Shown here one piece after another: positions 1 to 11,279 of a DNA stretch of 64,000 bases; the stretch's first letter is position 1; each line of letters opens with the position of its first letter. The stretch covers positions 50,075,460-50,139,459 of the forward strand of contig OZ023262.1 in assembly GCA_964006375.1 (NCBI GenBank), written 5' to 3'. The notes beneath the pieces were generated by a model. It saw only the letters and a list, made by a program, of their open reading frames with translations. It was not told the DNA's origin and searched no databases. The translations under genes and the position numbers were made by a program. The stretch comes from Tillus elongatus. Taxonomy: Eukaryota > Arthropoda > Insecta > Coleoptera > Cleridae.

Positions 1-38
1 ACGAAAATTCGCTACTAAAACGCAATTGCCGCGTCCTG
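1..38 (+). mobile_element. HINE-like tail fragment
   Basis: Opens with a diverged copy of the tail motif found throughout the window (GAAAATTCGCTAC followed by a GCGTCC end). The rest of the copy lies outside the window, so only the terminal motif can be supported. Confidence 0.4.
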
Positions 39-80
39 AGCCTCTTTTATTACAACATGTATTATATTTCTATGAAAAAT

Positions 81-350
81 GCAAAAATGCATAAGAGGTG
101 TTCAACTTAAAAAAGTCTGGACGCAGCAAGTGCCTTATGGTAGTGAATTTTCATTGAAATGATCTGGCAGCAAATATTTTTTTGTAACTTTTTTTCCTAT
201 AACATAGAAATCTAAATTTTGCTACATACTTTCCCTTGAATGTCGTAAACTTGTGTACCAAATTTGATTGATTTCAATGAAAATTCACTACCATAAGGCA
301 CTTGCTGCGTCCAGACTTTTTTAAGTTGAACACCTCTTATGCATTTTTGC
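81..350. repeat. Perfect inverted repeat of HINE-like tails
   Basis: Positions 81-160 and 271-350 are exact reverse complements over 80 bases, separated by 110 bases. Each arm contains the HINE-like tail with its small hairpin (ACGCA-loop-TGCCT here, ACGCA/TGCGT in other copies) and the AGTGAATTTTCAT sub-terminal motif. The spacer resembles the body of other copies (CCAAATTTG motif). Tail-to-tail copies or a fold-back derivative would explain it; arm identity implies a recent duplication or gene conversion. Confidence 0.8.
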
Positions 351-479
351 ACAAAATTTTTCCGAAAATGAACTTAAATACACCCCGAAAAAACTGGTCC
401 GATTTTCTTGGACAACGAACCTCTACAAGTCAGTTATCCACCTGCCAAAATATAATTATTCATAAAAACCGCAATAATG

Positions 480-770
480 TTATTGTTGGTATTGAAAAAC
501 AGGTTTGATTAGGAGGAATAAAACGAAATCATACTGGCGATTAATAAGGAAAAATAACTGCTACGTTTATAATTTGGCAGATACTTTACTTTTCTAAATA
601 TGAATTAAGTTTCCTTCTGGAAATCTTCCGTATAACTTTAATGAAATTTGTAATACACGTTTCTTCTAACGAGACTTTTTATTAACTTTTCTAATATGCC
701 GTATAATAATAGTTTACAATTCTTATGAAAATTCGCTACTATAACGCACTTGCTGCGTCCAGAATTTTTT
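480..770 (+). mobile_element. HINE-like element, AT-rich variant
   Basis: The body (tttgattagg, then ttggcagatact and tctaaatatgaatta) is shared with copies at 35.7-36.2 kb (same strand) and 48.05-48.53 kb (opposite strand). It ends at 722-770 with the hairpin tail ACGCACTTGCTGCGT and CCAGA. No coding capacity. Confidence 0.55.
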
Positions 771-1199
771 TAAATTTATGTGTATAATTAGATTTCAACT
801 TAAAGAGAGAGTTTGTATAGACTGTTGTGATTAAGATGATTGTTAGCATTCATTGAAGTTATGTTTGTTCAAAACCATGTCGTTCGCGTTTAAAATACAG
901 TGTGTTTCTAATCTCCACAGCTTTACCCACATAAATCTCATAGTTCTTTAAGCAACGGAGTTGATGAAAGGCAAAGCCTGCGTGTCTCGTAAGACATCAT
1001 GAACTTGATTGTTGTGCCACAAGATGGGCGCTTACTCCCTTCTTCAATAGTTCTATGGATGCTCTAGGAAAGAACGAGGATTCGTAACGAAACGCACGAC
1101 AAGTGGGTACTTTTAAACTATAACTATAATCGTGTATTTGTTGACTAAAATTGATTGGCCGATTGAAACTCGCAAGCGGAGATACTATTGAAGCAATCT

Positions 1200-2585
1200 C
1201 TAAGGAAAAATTTCGATAGTAATATCGATAGAAAAGGTAGATATATCCAACCTTTCAAATGTGGTCGAGATAAGCCAGATTGGCTGTGATAGATGGATCT
1301 TTTTTAAAGACAAACAGCTCGTTTCTGAATAATAATCTAGGAAGGACAAGGTTGTCCTTGAGGCAGCACTCCAGACATGAGAACAATATTCAAACTGTGG
1401 ACGTATTTCTGCTTCATAAAGCCTCAAAAGCTGCTGCGATGAAAACAAACTTTTAATCCGAAACAGAAACCCAAGCTTTTTTGCTACTGCTTTTGAAATG
1501 TTGTAAAAACGGAAGTGCTAGCAAAGATCCTTTACAGCCGTTATGCACAAAGTAAAGATAGCGAATTTTTTGGGAAGTATTTTGCCAGCCATCTAAACAC
1601 CTGTGCACTGCAGGTCACTATGATATATTTTTGAGGTATTAAACATAACCAAATTTGCAGAGCCCAAGTTGGGAATCTTAGACAGGTTATCAATTAGGGA
1701 GTTGGTTACTTCGATTCTCATTGATAAGACACTCCGTATGATGAAGCTTATTGGGCTATGCCGCATGCCAGACCCGATCGAATGCTTAAGAGATATCCAA
1801 TGAAATTGCAAACATTGTCAAGACCAGAACTCTAAAGATGAGTCACATATGTCAGAATATTGCCAGTAGGTCGGTTTTGACGAAAACCGTGTTGGCGTTC
1901 ACTTGGAACATTTGATTTTTCGAGGTATTTGTGAGCTCTATATTGATAACTTTTTCCACAATTTAAGTCAAAAATGACAAATTTACGTAGAATAAAAATT
2001 AGACGATAGTACGCCAAATCTGATTTGTCTCCCTTTTTTTGTGACAGGTGGAATTTGAGCTTGTTTCCAGGAAGATGGAGATATCTTCATCTTATAAGAC
2101 ATCAAAAAGAGACGACATATAATCGGAGTCAGTTCAGAAACACACATCTTAAGAACTATTGCTGGGACTTCATTGGGTCCTGGTGCTTTTTTGATGTCCA
2201 AATTTGCCAATATGTGTTCCAGTACAATGCCTGAAAAATATTCCTCCTATTTTTGACTTTACAACTGGAAAAGTTGGTTGACCCTTTCCCTGTGTACCAA
2301 GCGTGGAATTGGAAGCAAATAAACGGGTGAATAGATCAGCCTTTTATTTTGACTATACAGAGAATACTCTATAATTTGAAGTCAGGGAAGAAAACTAGCA
2401 GGTGGTGAGATTTCTACCTATCACGTTTGAGATAGACCAGAAACGTTGGACAAGAGATGACTCTGTCCCTTATTGATTGGTGGAAGTCATTTTTGGTCTG
2501 ATTGATTGTCTGCTCGCACCTGTTTTTTTACTGATACAAAGGCGGCGTCGGTTTTGTTGCTCGGGTTTTGTGCCAAAGATTACAG
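1200..2585 (-). pseudogene. Non-LTR retrotransposon (LINE) RT fragment, copy A
   Basis: Broken minus-strand reading frames follow the order of a jockey/CR1-type LINE ORF2: a linker before the RT (2230-2580), an RT N-terminal block (KAPGPNEVPAIVLK near 2150), the RT finger/palm region with HGFRQNRPTGN near 1890, a block with WG/GSANLVMFNTSK near 1640, and the post-RT motif IRPQFEYCSHVW near 1390. Frameshifts and stops separate every block, and the catalytic YADD block is not readable. It lies head-to-tail with copy B of the same kind. It is a dead remnant; the family (jockey or CR1) cannot be settled by eye. Confidence 0.75.
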
Positions 2586-4030
2586 GCCGGATTTTTAGTA
2601 ACTTCTGAATGCTTTGAATATGTCTAGAGCGACAATCTGGGATTCACCGTGTAGTTCCATAGACTTGTTCCAAGAATGGGTGACAAAGGAAAGGAGGTCG
2701 GCAGTTGATTTGCGCTGACGGAAATTATACCACCTGTCGTGGATTAGACTGTGTTTTTCAAAAAATTTTAGTAATTCGGTGTTTATATACTTTTCCATCA
2801 TTTTAGAGACGACTGAAAGGAGAGAAATATGCCTGTAGTTGCTAGGAAGTGCTTTGGATCCTTTCTTGGGGACGGGTTGTACTCGAGCAGTTTTTCAGTT
2901 ACTAGGGAATATGCCTCTATTGTGAGATGTCTGAAACAGACGAGTGAGGACAGGAGCAAGTTCTGGTGCGCATTTTTTGAGAACAATTTCTGGGATCTCG
3001 TCAAGGCCAGAGGTTTTCCTGGTATTAAGAGAAGAGGGCATCTTTCGTACCTTTTTAGTTTTGAAAATGACATCAGTCATTTTATGCGCGACATTGGGGA
3101 CTGTTGGTGGTTGAACATTTGGACGTGGGTTGAGAGTAGAATTGCCGGCGAACAACGAGGCAAAAAGTTCAGCCTTGCTCAGGGCGGTAGAAACAATTTC
3201 ATCCCCTGAAACAGGAGGTGGGAACGTGCTCTTGCAGAAATTATTCCTAATAGATTTAGCAAAAGTCCAGAAGAGTTTGCTGAGAGGACTTTGTTTTTGA
3301 TGTGTTTATTAAACGAGTTTTTTTTTGCCTCAGAAAGAATGCGGACATAGGGGTTTCTTGCGTCGTTAAATGCTTGACGGTTTTCTTGACTGGGATTGTG
3401 TAGAAGCGTTTTGTGAGCTTTGACTTTTTCAAGTCTGACCTTGTCACAGGATTTAGAGAACCAGGGCTTTTGAGTGGCTGAAGAGGTTTTCTGTGTACGT
3501 GGAATAAATAATTCCATGCCAGCTTGGTTAATTTCGGTGACGTTTTGTGATATATCAGAGGGGTCAGGATGAGAGAAGCACACAGACGCCCATGGAAATG
3601 AAGAAAAGTAATCCCGCATTGATTCCCAGTTCGCGGAGTTGTAGTGCCAAACGATACGTGGGTGTGATGTCTGTGTGACCTCGGGTTGCATTGCGCAGGA
3701 AGCGGCGACCATGCCATGGTCTGAGCGACCGAAGGGGGGCGGTGACTGATATTTTATAGCATTCAGGATTTGTAGTAAGAAGGAGATCCAAGGGATTTGA
3801 GCTGTGTGTTGGGATGCGAGGAAAGTAAGTAGGTTGCTGAACCATATTGGCTAAAGAATAGCTGACTGCAAAGGCCTCCGCTGCTCTCCCTTGTGGATCG
3901 GTTTTTGAAGATCCTAGCCATTCCTTATTATGGACATTGAAGTCACCAAGAATAGTGACGTTCGAGGAGGGATATTCAGAAATCAGATGGTTGTTGAAAC
4001 CCAAATGCAAAAGAGCACGCTTGTCGATGT
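2586..4030 (-). pseudogene. Non-LTR retrotransposon (LINE), EN to RT fragment, copy B
   Basis: Reading down the minus strand from 4010: the C-terminal part of an apurinic-type endonuclease (TILGDFNVHNKEWLG, then NPLDLLLTTNP), a linker rich in K/R/H typical between EN and RT, then the RT start (KTSGLDEIPEIVLKKCAPEL near 2990) and an RT palm block ending in the first catalytic Asp region (VALDIFKAF near 2610). The peptide EKHSLIHDR is nearly identical to copy G at 57.6 kb, so both belong to one family. The copy stops abruptly near 2600 where copy A begins. Several frameshifts are present, so it cannot encode a working protein. Confidence 0.8.
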
Positions 4031-4074
4031 TTAAAAGTAATAGCCAGTTAGTAGACCAATTCTCAACAAGCGAT

Positions 4075-4660
4075 AGATCATGCTGAATATCACTATAGTG
4101 AGTTAATGATTCTGAAACACTTTTAAATCATCCGCGTAGAGCGTACACTCGCATTTCAACAGGCAACGTTATTCCGAAGTATATATTACAAACAATATAA
4201 GACCAAGCATAGTTCCCTGTGGTACTCCTCTAAACAGGACGAACCAAAAATATCGCTTGTGAAAGTCTAACGAAATAGTAGTTATCGGAAAGAAAGCTTT
4301 TGATCTAGCTCCGCACAGCGCAGCGAAGTATTTTTTTTCTAGGAAAATTCACTAGTTAATGACAAATGAACACCACGAAAAAGATCCGTGTTTCTTGTTA
4401 CAAAATTTGATTACTAATAGAAAAGGAAAAAAGCTTATTAACAAGCAACTGTTCCGCAAGTTTATAGGTTGAAGACTTATGGGTCTGTAGTTGGCTGGAT
4501 CTAGCTTATCGCCTGTTTGAAATATAGCAGTAACAGAGACAGTCAGCCAAACAGTGGGCAGTATTCCTATTTTCAAAAGCTTTATGATAACAATGTAATT
4601 AATTAGGCCCCTCTGACAGCTACAAATCAGATTGAATGTGAGATGGTTGACGTGCACAAG
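4075..4660 (-). pseudogene. Decayed LINE RT fragment, different family
   Basis: Minus-strand peptides include GVPQGTMLGLILFVIY near 4230 (RT motif normally GVPQGSxLGPLLF) and FQTGDKLDPANYRPISL near 4520 (RT motif NYRPISL). They are in different frames with a short break at about 4340. The wording of the motifs differs from copies A and B, so this is a separate LINE lineage. Confidence 0.6.
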
Positions 4661-5790
4661 GTATTAATAGCGAAAACGAAATTGAAACATGGGAAAGCAG
4701 CAGGTGTTGATAGCATTTCTAGGGACATAATGTATGAATATTGTGTGGTATCTGAACTGTTTAACGTGCACCTAAACGTAGATTAAGTATCAGTGGAGTG
4801 GAAGGACGTTATCTTGGTGGACCTGTGTGAAGCTAACGGGAGGTAAAGCTACACGTAAGAATGACCGAGCGATACGTTTTTGATTGTTTTTGAGAAGCTA
4901 TTTGAAGAATACTAGATGGAACTAGAAGCAACTGACCCAGTAGAACATGTGGGACGTTTAGTTTATGACAGGAATGTTGACCAAATGTTTCCACTTCAGC
5001 AGCTGGTTGAAAAATGCTCAAATGTTGAAGGTTAGATGTTTAGTATATTTATATATTTACAAACAGCATATGATACAAACAAAAAGATTCGGAATAATTT
5101 GAAAGTATACCGTGTTGGTAATTGTTTTTTTTTTCACGCTACCAAATTGTTACATGATGATGGTAGAGCATGTGTGAGAACTAATGGTAAATTTTGACTT
5201 TTACAAAACTGAATAGGGTTCAAAACAAGGATCTATAATGTATCTATGGTTATTCAACATATTTATGGATAAATGAATAATAGAAGTTGCTTGGAGGTCA
5301 AAGTTATCAAAATTAATGCTCTTAAGATAAAAATGTTGCTGTTTGTGATGATGTATACCATTCAGTAAATACAAAGGGAAAATTCAACGGGTGTTAAAAA
5401 GTATAAAAGAAGCAATTAATAAAATGAATCTACGTAAAAATGCTGTAGACCAAAGCTATAGTGTTTGATAAAGATGGTGCAGGTGACAGCAGAAGCTTGA
5501 TAACTGCTGGTGTGACAGAGGAAATAAACAAAAGAGTTACGAAGATTGTTTTAGAAAGATGGAGGAAAAGGTGACGGATACAAAGTAGGGTAAATATGCA
5601 GATATAAAGGTGCTGGGAGCTATGATGACTGTAGCTAGCAGTAGGTATATACTTAAAGAGGCAAAAATCGCTGTGTGTAACAGCGTACAGGTGCCACATA
5701 TGGCGTGTCGGTGTGAAAGTTACGTCTGCCCAAATCAATCACCTTTTGGTCGTGTAGAAACTGTGATCAATAAAATTATCGAGATAGTTA
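4660..5790 (+). pseudogene. Strongly decayed LINE RT fragment on plus strand
   Basis: Plus-strand frames carry HGKAAGVDSISRDIMYEY near 4690, DQMFPLQQLVEK near 4980, a decayed palm block (TAYDTNKK near 5065), RACVRTNGKF near 5170 and a C-terminal CNSVQVPHM near 5680. The order matches RTs of the type with the signature KAYDRVDRE and SRACVRV. It has many stops and frameshifts and lies tail-to-tail with the fragment at 4.1-4.6 kb. Confidence 0.5.
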
Positions 5791-5960
5791 TAAAATTAGT
5801 TTACGTACCTTGATAAGGCTGGCGGCGATGCTGGAACATGGGGATACCACTGTCTTCAAGCAGCGATCATGCACCACGAAGTTGCAAACTGTAACAAACA
5901 GAAAATTAGGTAAGCTATCGGTATAACACTATATTATTATCTGTAAAACAGCGGTTTGTA

Positions 5961-6640
<680 letters not shown>

Positions 6641-7110
6641 CTTGGTGAAGAAACTAGTCAGTAAACATAAAATAAAGAAAATGTTAGCGGAATCTACGAC
6701 TTCCAGAAAAGATAAACCAGAAAGACCGTTGTCTGTTTACCATTTGAACCGCCAATTACGAGATGTTTAGCATTTTTAGAAAGCCATTTTACAGCCAACA
6801 TTTTCTACAAAAAAAAATACATCAAACAATTTTGCTAGGTAACTCAAAGGATAAAAATAAATCGACAGTAGTGTCGAGAATCTATGAAATAGGTCGTAAG
6901 GATTGTGAACTTAAATATGCTGGGCAAACTAAAACAACTATTGAAACTAGATTTAAAGACCATTTAGCGCAACTGAGATATGGCACTATTAACAAATCAT
7001 GTATTACTCAGCATATCTGGGATGATAATCATTATAAAGAAAATTTAATTATAAAGTTAATAAAAAATGTCAGGCAGTCGCGTCAGCTAGATAATTACGA
7101 AAGAAATTAG
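6641..7110 (+). pseudogene. Penelope-like element GIY-YIG fragment
   Basis: The peptide from about 6870 contains SRIYEIGRKDCELKYAGQT followed by ETRFKDHLAQLR, the layout of a GIY-YIG nuclease domain (YEI..C, then Y-G-Q-T, then R..H). Such domains sit at the C-terminus of Penelope-like element polyproteins after the RT. The block is intact to residue 115 of the plus-strand frame and then runs into (TA)n at 7123. No RT is readable upstream, where only about 200 bases of possible linker are seen. In the GIY-YIG core the first Tyr is kept; the second motif reads KYAG rather than the usual KYIG. A Penelope 3' region with a ribozyme-like motif follows the TA array. Confidence 0.75.
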
Positions 7111-7117
7111 AAATTTG

Positions 7118-7231
<114 letters not shown>

Positions 7232-7339
7232 AGACTTATCAGTTGGGGTCTGTCTGTATACCTTCCTTGAAGACGTTTTTCGCAACTGCTTGACAACTAA
7301 CATATAAATAGTAGTTGCAGTATTTATTCACTTAGTTTA

Positions 7340-7386
7340 TTCATCCCCTTGATGACGGTAACTTTGTTAGCGAAACGATCGTCGGG
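7340..7386 (+). ncRNA. Degenerate hammerhead-like motif in Penelope 3' region
   Basis: The stretch reads CCCC, TTGATGA, a hairpin (CGGTAAC-TTT-GTTAGCG, 6 of 7 pairs), GAAA, a minimal stem III (CGATCG), TC, then GGG pairing back with CCC. This follows the order of a type-I hammerhead. The invariant C of CUGAUGA is U here, so it is probably inactive. Minimal hammerheads are known from Penelope-like elements. Confidence 0.35.
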
Positions 7387-8740
7387 TCAAAAAACTATAT
7401 TGTGATGAATTGGGGTCTCCAAATTTTGCTTATTAGGGTTCATCACGGGTTCCAATCTTCACTCATCGGTCTTAGGTTATTTATTTGTAATATAGAATGT
7501 CTGTTTTAGATGCATTTAAATGGACATATTGTAATCAAATTAGAATATATGAAATAGAAATGTATCTTCTAATACACATTTTTTGCAATAATTACCATTC
7601 GAAAATCGCATTAGTTATAGAAGCTTTATTTAGATATAACTAATTCTTTCAAATCTCCATTTTAACATTTACAGGGGAGTGGACCTAGCCTATTTACATA
7701 TTACCTAATTGGCTTGGCACCGACTTCAAACTGATAAGTAGGTAGCGCATTTCATTTAAATTAATTTTTGTCTTTTGAATTAAACCTGTAATCCAGTTAT
7801 TTTTCGCTTTTAGCGACTATTTTAACGTCACTTTTTTTTAATGTTTGTTTATTTTCAACACTTATTTTCCTATGTGACTAAATTTTTTTTTAATGAAAAC
7901 CATTATTTTTGATAAAAATTCGCCAACAAAACGGACTTGCTGCATCCAGACTTTCTTATTTTCTTTCCGAGATCCTTTTGAAAATATTTAACTTCATTCA
8001 ACCTGTAGTGACTTTATGAAACCAAATTCAATAACTTAAATCATTTTAAATCTTACACTTTTCTAAAATCCTAATCTAATTAAAAATACCGTTACATTTG
8101 ATATTTTTAATAACGTAATAAAGGAGACAAGATTAAATTTGCTACCCACAACTAGTCTGTGTAGTGTAGTGTAACTTTTGCCCTTCGTATTCTCTCCATC
8201 TCGAAAGGTTGAGTTCAGGACCTAACAATAAAAGTATAAGACTTGGCTCATTTTAAACATCAGAGACATGTATTGCAATTGAATCAATCTGGAATCTGGA
8301 TACAGCGCCAGCAATTTATTCCATACACTCCTGCTACAATTTGATAAACTTGAGAACGTCAACTTCGACATTTACCTTCTATAACTTGACTTTTGTAGCT
8401 ATAGCTATCGTACTGCCTTTCCACATACACCACCTTATCGGCGTGTACTTCCTCATTATAAACCATATCCCAGTTTGTGGTTATTCCAATTTTAATTACA
8501 AACATGTTTGAATGTTATATAAACACATGAGTGTATTTGACATAAAATGGTCATACTTTTTATGACCTGATTTTGATTTAACATTTCCTTTAGCAAATAC
8601 ATTTTAACCACAGCATACCGGTGTATCAAAACTGATGGCCGTACTTTTGGGACTTTATTCAGGGAACTAAAATAAATCGAAAATTAATAGCGGAAAAAAT
8701 ACCGATTGCCATTTGTTATAGAGTTATTGGTATAATAGTT
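7387..8740. other. AT-rich non-coding stretch
   Basis: No reading frame or domain is recognisable. A HINE-like tail motif is present at 7913-7958 (plus orientation); the remainder shows no repeat structure that I can assign. Confidence 0.5.
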
Positions 8741-8788
8741 CGGGACGCAGCAAGTGCGTTATGGTAGTGAATTTTCAATATATTAGTG
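8741..8788 (-). mobile_element. HINE-like tail
   Basis: GACGCAGCAAGTGCGTTATG followed by GTAGTGAATTTTCA, a near-perfect tail motif with the ACGCA/TGCGT hairpin. Body sequence beyond it is not clearly related to the other copies. Confidence 0.55.
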
Positions 8789-8919
8789 ATTTAGACTCAT
8801 ATTAAAAGTTATAAAAAAATACTTTATTTAATTAGGAATAGTAAAAATTAAAGTAAAGAAGGGCAAACAAAAACATGATATCCAACATAAATATTAGTAC
8901 AGTAATTTGGATACAAAAC

Positions 8920-9039
8920 CAGTGGCGGCTCGTGACATTGGGAGTGGGTAAAGCAGAACCCGCACGGCCCCAATAGGAGGTCCAGGAAGGCAAATACCTC
9001 CCCTGCGCCGCAGTCGAATTTTCTTAATGTTCAAGGTCA
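8920..9039. mobile_element. Possible hAT terminal fragment
   Basis: Begins CAGTGGCGGCTCGTG, which matches the usual CAGNGGCGG start of many hAT terminal repeats, in a GC-richer patch unlike its surroundings. The errantivirus inserted 120 bases further in. No partner end with CGCCACTG was found on the far side, so this is a weak call. Confidence 0.35.
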
Positions 9040-9043
9040 CGCG
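9040..9043. repeat. Target-site duplication CGCG (left)
   Basis: CGCG abuts the left LTR and is repeated at 14658-14661 after the right LTR. It fits the YRYR consensus known for errantivirus integration. Confidence 0.8.
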
Positions 9044-9447
9044 AGTTAACTTTCTTGTTAACACACTTGACTTTTTAAAAGAATTTATTGATTATAGTTA
9101 CATAAAAATACTTATGAATAATAAAAAATGATAAATATAAATTATGACAAGTTAAAAGAGACTCAAGCAATAACAATGTAGGAATGTCCGTCCGTGGTCT
9201 GGTAACTTCCATATATAGTCTCTGGTGGGGCGTGGACCGAGAGGCGGTTTCCACCTAAGTTGCAGTCTTGAAGGTGATCCTAGCAGGTGGCTGGTTGCTG
9301 ATTTGAAGGTCTAGTTGTTTACCCATTTATGAATAGTCTATTCTTCTAATTGCGCTGCTTTTAATTAACCCATTCGTCAGCGACCTTGGGTGTTGAATCG
9401 GGATCTGTACTTCTTATATACATTGTATGAGTTGGCTATTGTTATCT
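9044..9447 (-). repeat. Errantivirus 3' LTR
   Basis: Matches 14252-14657 except one A/T-type substitution (near 9152), a 1-base and a 3-base indel. On the minus strand the LTR starts AGATAAC and ends GTTAACT, close to the AGTTA...TAACT termini of gypsy. Confidence 0.93.
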
Positions 9448-9462
9448 CCTCCATCCTTTAGA
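9448..9462 (-). promoter_or_regulatory. Polypurine tract of the errantivirus
   Basis: On the minus strand this reads CTCTAAAGGATGGAG immediately before the 3' LTR, the expected place for plus-strand priming. Confidence 0.55.
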
Positions 9463-9471
9463 GAACGAAGC

Positions 9472-11037
9472 CTATGGTTCGTTCCGAATAGTCATCGGGA
9501 ATCCAGTAATTGGTTTGGAGTCAGCAGTTTTCGTTTTTGATTTCTGCCAGAAGTATCTTGAAGTTATTGTGATTATTGTTATTATTATCACAAGGTATAG
9601 TATAATTGTCCATACACTAGGGTGGTATATGGGCAAATCGATGGTTCCTGGAATTTTGCCATTGATGGATTGTAACTGGGATTTGATATTGTTCAAGTCG
9701 TGCAGTTGGACATTTTCTAATTTTAGTTCTGGTAATTTGTCTGGAAATATGGGTGCTTTATTTGTTACCAATTCGATGTTTGGGAGATTGAACGATTGTT
9801 GTGTTTCCGATGCCATTTGTACTGAACTAAATCTTTCGTTATTGATGATAAGTTGGCATTTGGGTTTCAGAGTCGCCAGTTTTGTTCCGCTGATTATTTT
9901 GGTTTCTTCATTTTCTTCGCAGCTAAGTTTGATTTTCGTTTCTTCGGGTGCCACTATTATGTATTGGGTATTGCCATATTTAGAGACTGTTGTTTTTGTT
10001 ATTTTGACAAGTTCTTGCTTGCAATTGTTTATCGGTTTCTGGAAGTTGATCAGTTTAATTTCGCATGGGTTGTTTTCGTTAAGTGCTGTCGGGTTGTCAT
10101 TTTCACAAAAGTATGTTTGGTCTTTTAGATTCCTACACTTTTCGTTTCTGTAAGCGTAGTGTTTGCTGCTAAGGATTAGATACTTGGTTCTAGGGACAAT
10201 CATTCTGAAGGTATACGGATTTTTAGGGACTGGTAATGCATACAATTGATAATAAATATAATCTGATTTGTCTACTAAGGGTATATCTATTTGGAATATA
10301 ATTTTAAAATCAATTTGAACGGTTTTTATGTTAAATATTTTTTCATAAAGTGAAATGTCGGATTTTGTTATTAATCTTGATTTTGAGATATGGTTTTCAA
10401 TATTTTCTAATTCTTTTGATATAAATTTCGGTTTCAGTATTGACGTATGATACGTGTTTAATTTTGAAAAAGTATTTGCATTTTCTGTTGTTAATATCAT
10501 GTTTAGTACATTATTTAACAAATAACTGATTTGAGTGAGTAATTCCAAATGTTTTACTCTATGAAAATTTGTTAGTTGGTCGCTTTTTAGACTATCTATT
10601 GTATATTCCAAATCGTTTATTCTCGCTACTATGGCTTGGTGATGGTTCAGGTTGTCTATTGTTTTATTGAACTCTGTTATAGCATCTATCATTAGGGATG
10701 TCTGAGAACTAAAAAGTTGATGAACTTGATTTTGATCTTTCCCCAAAATTTCAAGAGCTTTATATATTCTGTCGCCGTCATCTGCATCTAAGTTCCCAGT
10801 TATTGATTTGAATATCGATCCTAGTCCGTTTATTATACCTCTTTTGTTCCTAATCGTTCTCGGAAATATTCGATAAAATGTGTCATCAATATTGCTGATG
10901 GTGAAATTGATTGTTAAAATAAAATTTTTGTATTCTAACTTGTATTCTGCATTTATTACGCTTATTATGTTGTCAAAGTAAGTTTTTAGTCTGTTAAAGT
11001 CGTCGTATAGTTGTCTTAGGTCATGTATATGAATCAT
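9472..11037 (-). CDS. env: Errantivirus envelope protein (521 aa from this ATG)
   Basis: Envelope fusion protein of an insect endogenous retrovirus, expected to be a membrane glycoprotein. Visible features: a furin-type site RNKR at residues 63-66, followed by the fusion-peptide region GIINGLGSIF and the ITGNLD motif typical of errantivirus and baculovirus F-like envelopes; a heptad-rich helix region roughly residues 80-190; cysteines at about 310-380; a hydrophobic anchor near residues 472-492 (VWTIILYLVIIITIITI) and a short cytoplasmic tail. The frame stays open for about 40 codons above this ATG, and a splice-acceptor-like sequence lies at 11147, so the real N-terminus is probably supplied by splicing. 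No stop or frameshift is seen. I infer that the reading frame has been kept until recently. Confidence 0.9.
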   Translation of the reverse strand: MIHIHDLRQLYDDFNRLKTYFDNIISVINAEYKLEYKNFILTINFTISNIDDTFYRIFPRTIRNKRGIINGLGSIFKSITGNLDADDGDRIYKALEILGKDQNQVHQLFSSQTSLMIDAITEFNKTIDNLNHHQAIVARINDLEYTIDSLKSDQLTNFHRVKHLELLTQISYLLNNVLNMILTTENANTFSKLNTYHTSILKPKFISKELENIENHISKSRLITKSDISLYEKIFNIKTVQIDFKIIFQIDIPLVDKSDYIYYQLYALPVPKNPYTFRMIVPRTKYLILSSKHYAYRNEKCRNLKDQTYFCENDNPTALNENNPCEIKLINFQKPINNCKQELVKITKTTVSKYGNTQYIIVAPEETKIKLSCEENEETKIISGTKLATLKPKCQLIINNERFSSVQMASETQQSFNLPNIELVTNKAPIFPDKLPELKLENVQLHDLNNIKSQLQSINGKIPGTIDLPIYHPSVWTIILYLVIIITIITITSRYFWQKSKTKTADSKPITGFPMTIRNEP

Positions 11038-11139
11038 TCTCCATTTATCGTTTTCTGAAAAGGCTTGTCCCAGTTTGCGTGGCAGTATGCCTGGATTGTC
11101 TGTTAGGTCCTCTAATTGTGGGTTTACTCTGGTGAAGAG

Positions 11140-11160
11140 AATGAACCTGCAAGGCGAAGA
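11140..11160 (-). promoter_or_regulatory. Candidate splice acceptor for env mRNA
   Basis: On the minus strand TTCGCCTTGCAG precedes a frame that runs openly into env. Env of errantiviruses is made from a spliced RNA, so this is the natural acceptor; the pyrimidine tract is weak. Confidence 0.4.
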
Positions 11161-11279
11161 TTGCGTAAATGGGTGATTGTCTGTTTGTCAAGTTTGTCGT
11201 TTAGTATTATGGCTTTATTAGTCCGCTTCTTATGTCATGTCTCGTTTGTCGATTATCCGAATATCTAGGTTCGACTTAG

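Noticed and set aside
9515..10153. 212-codon plus-strand frame
   Set aside because: It is the antisense shadow of the env gene.
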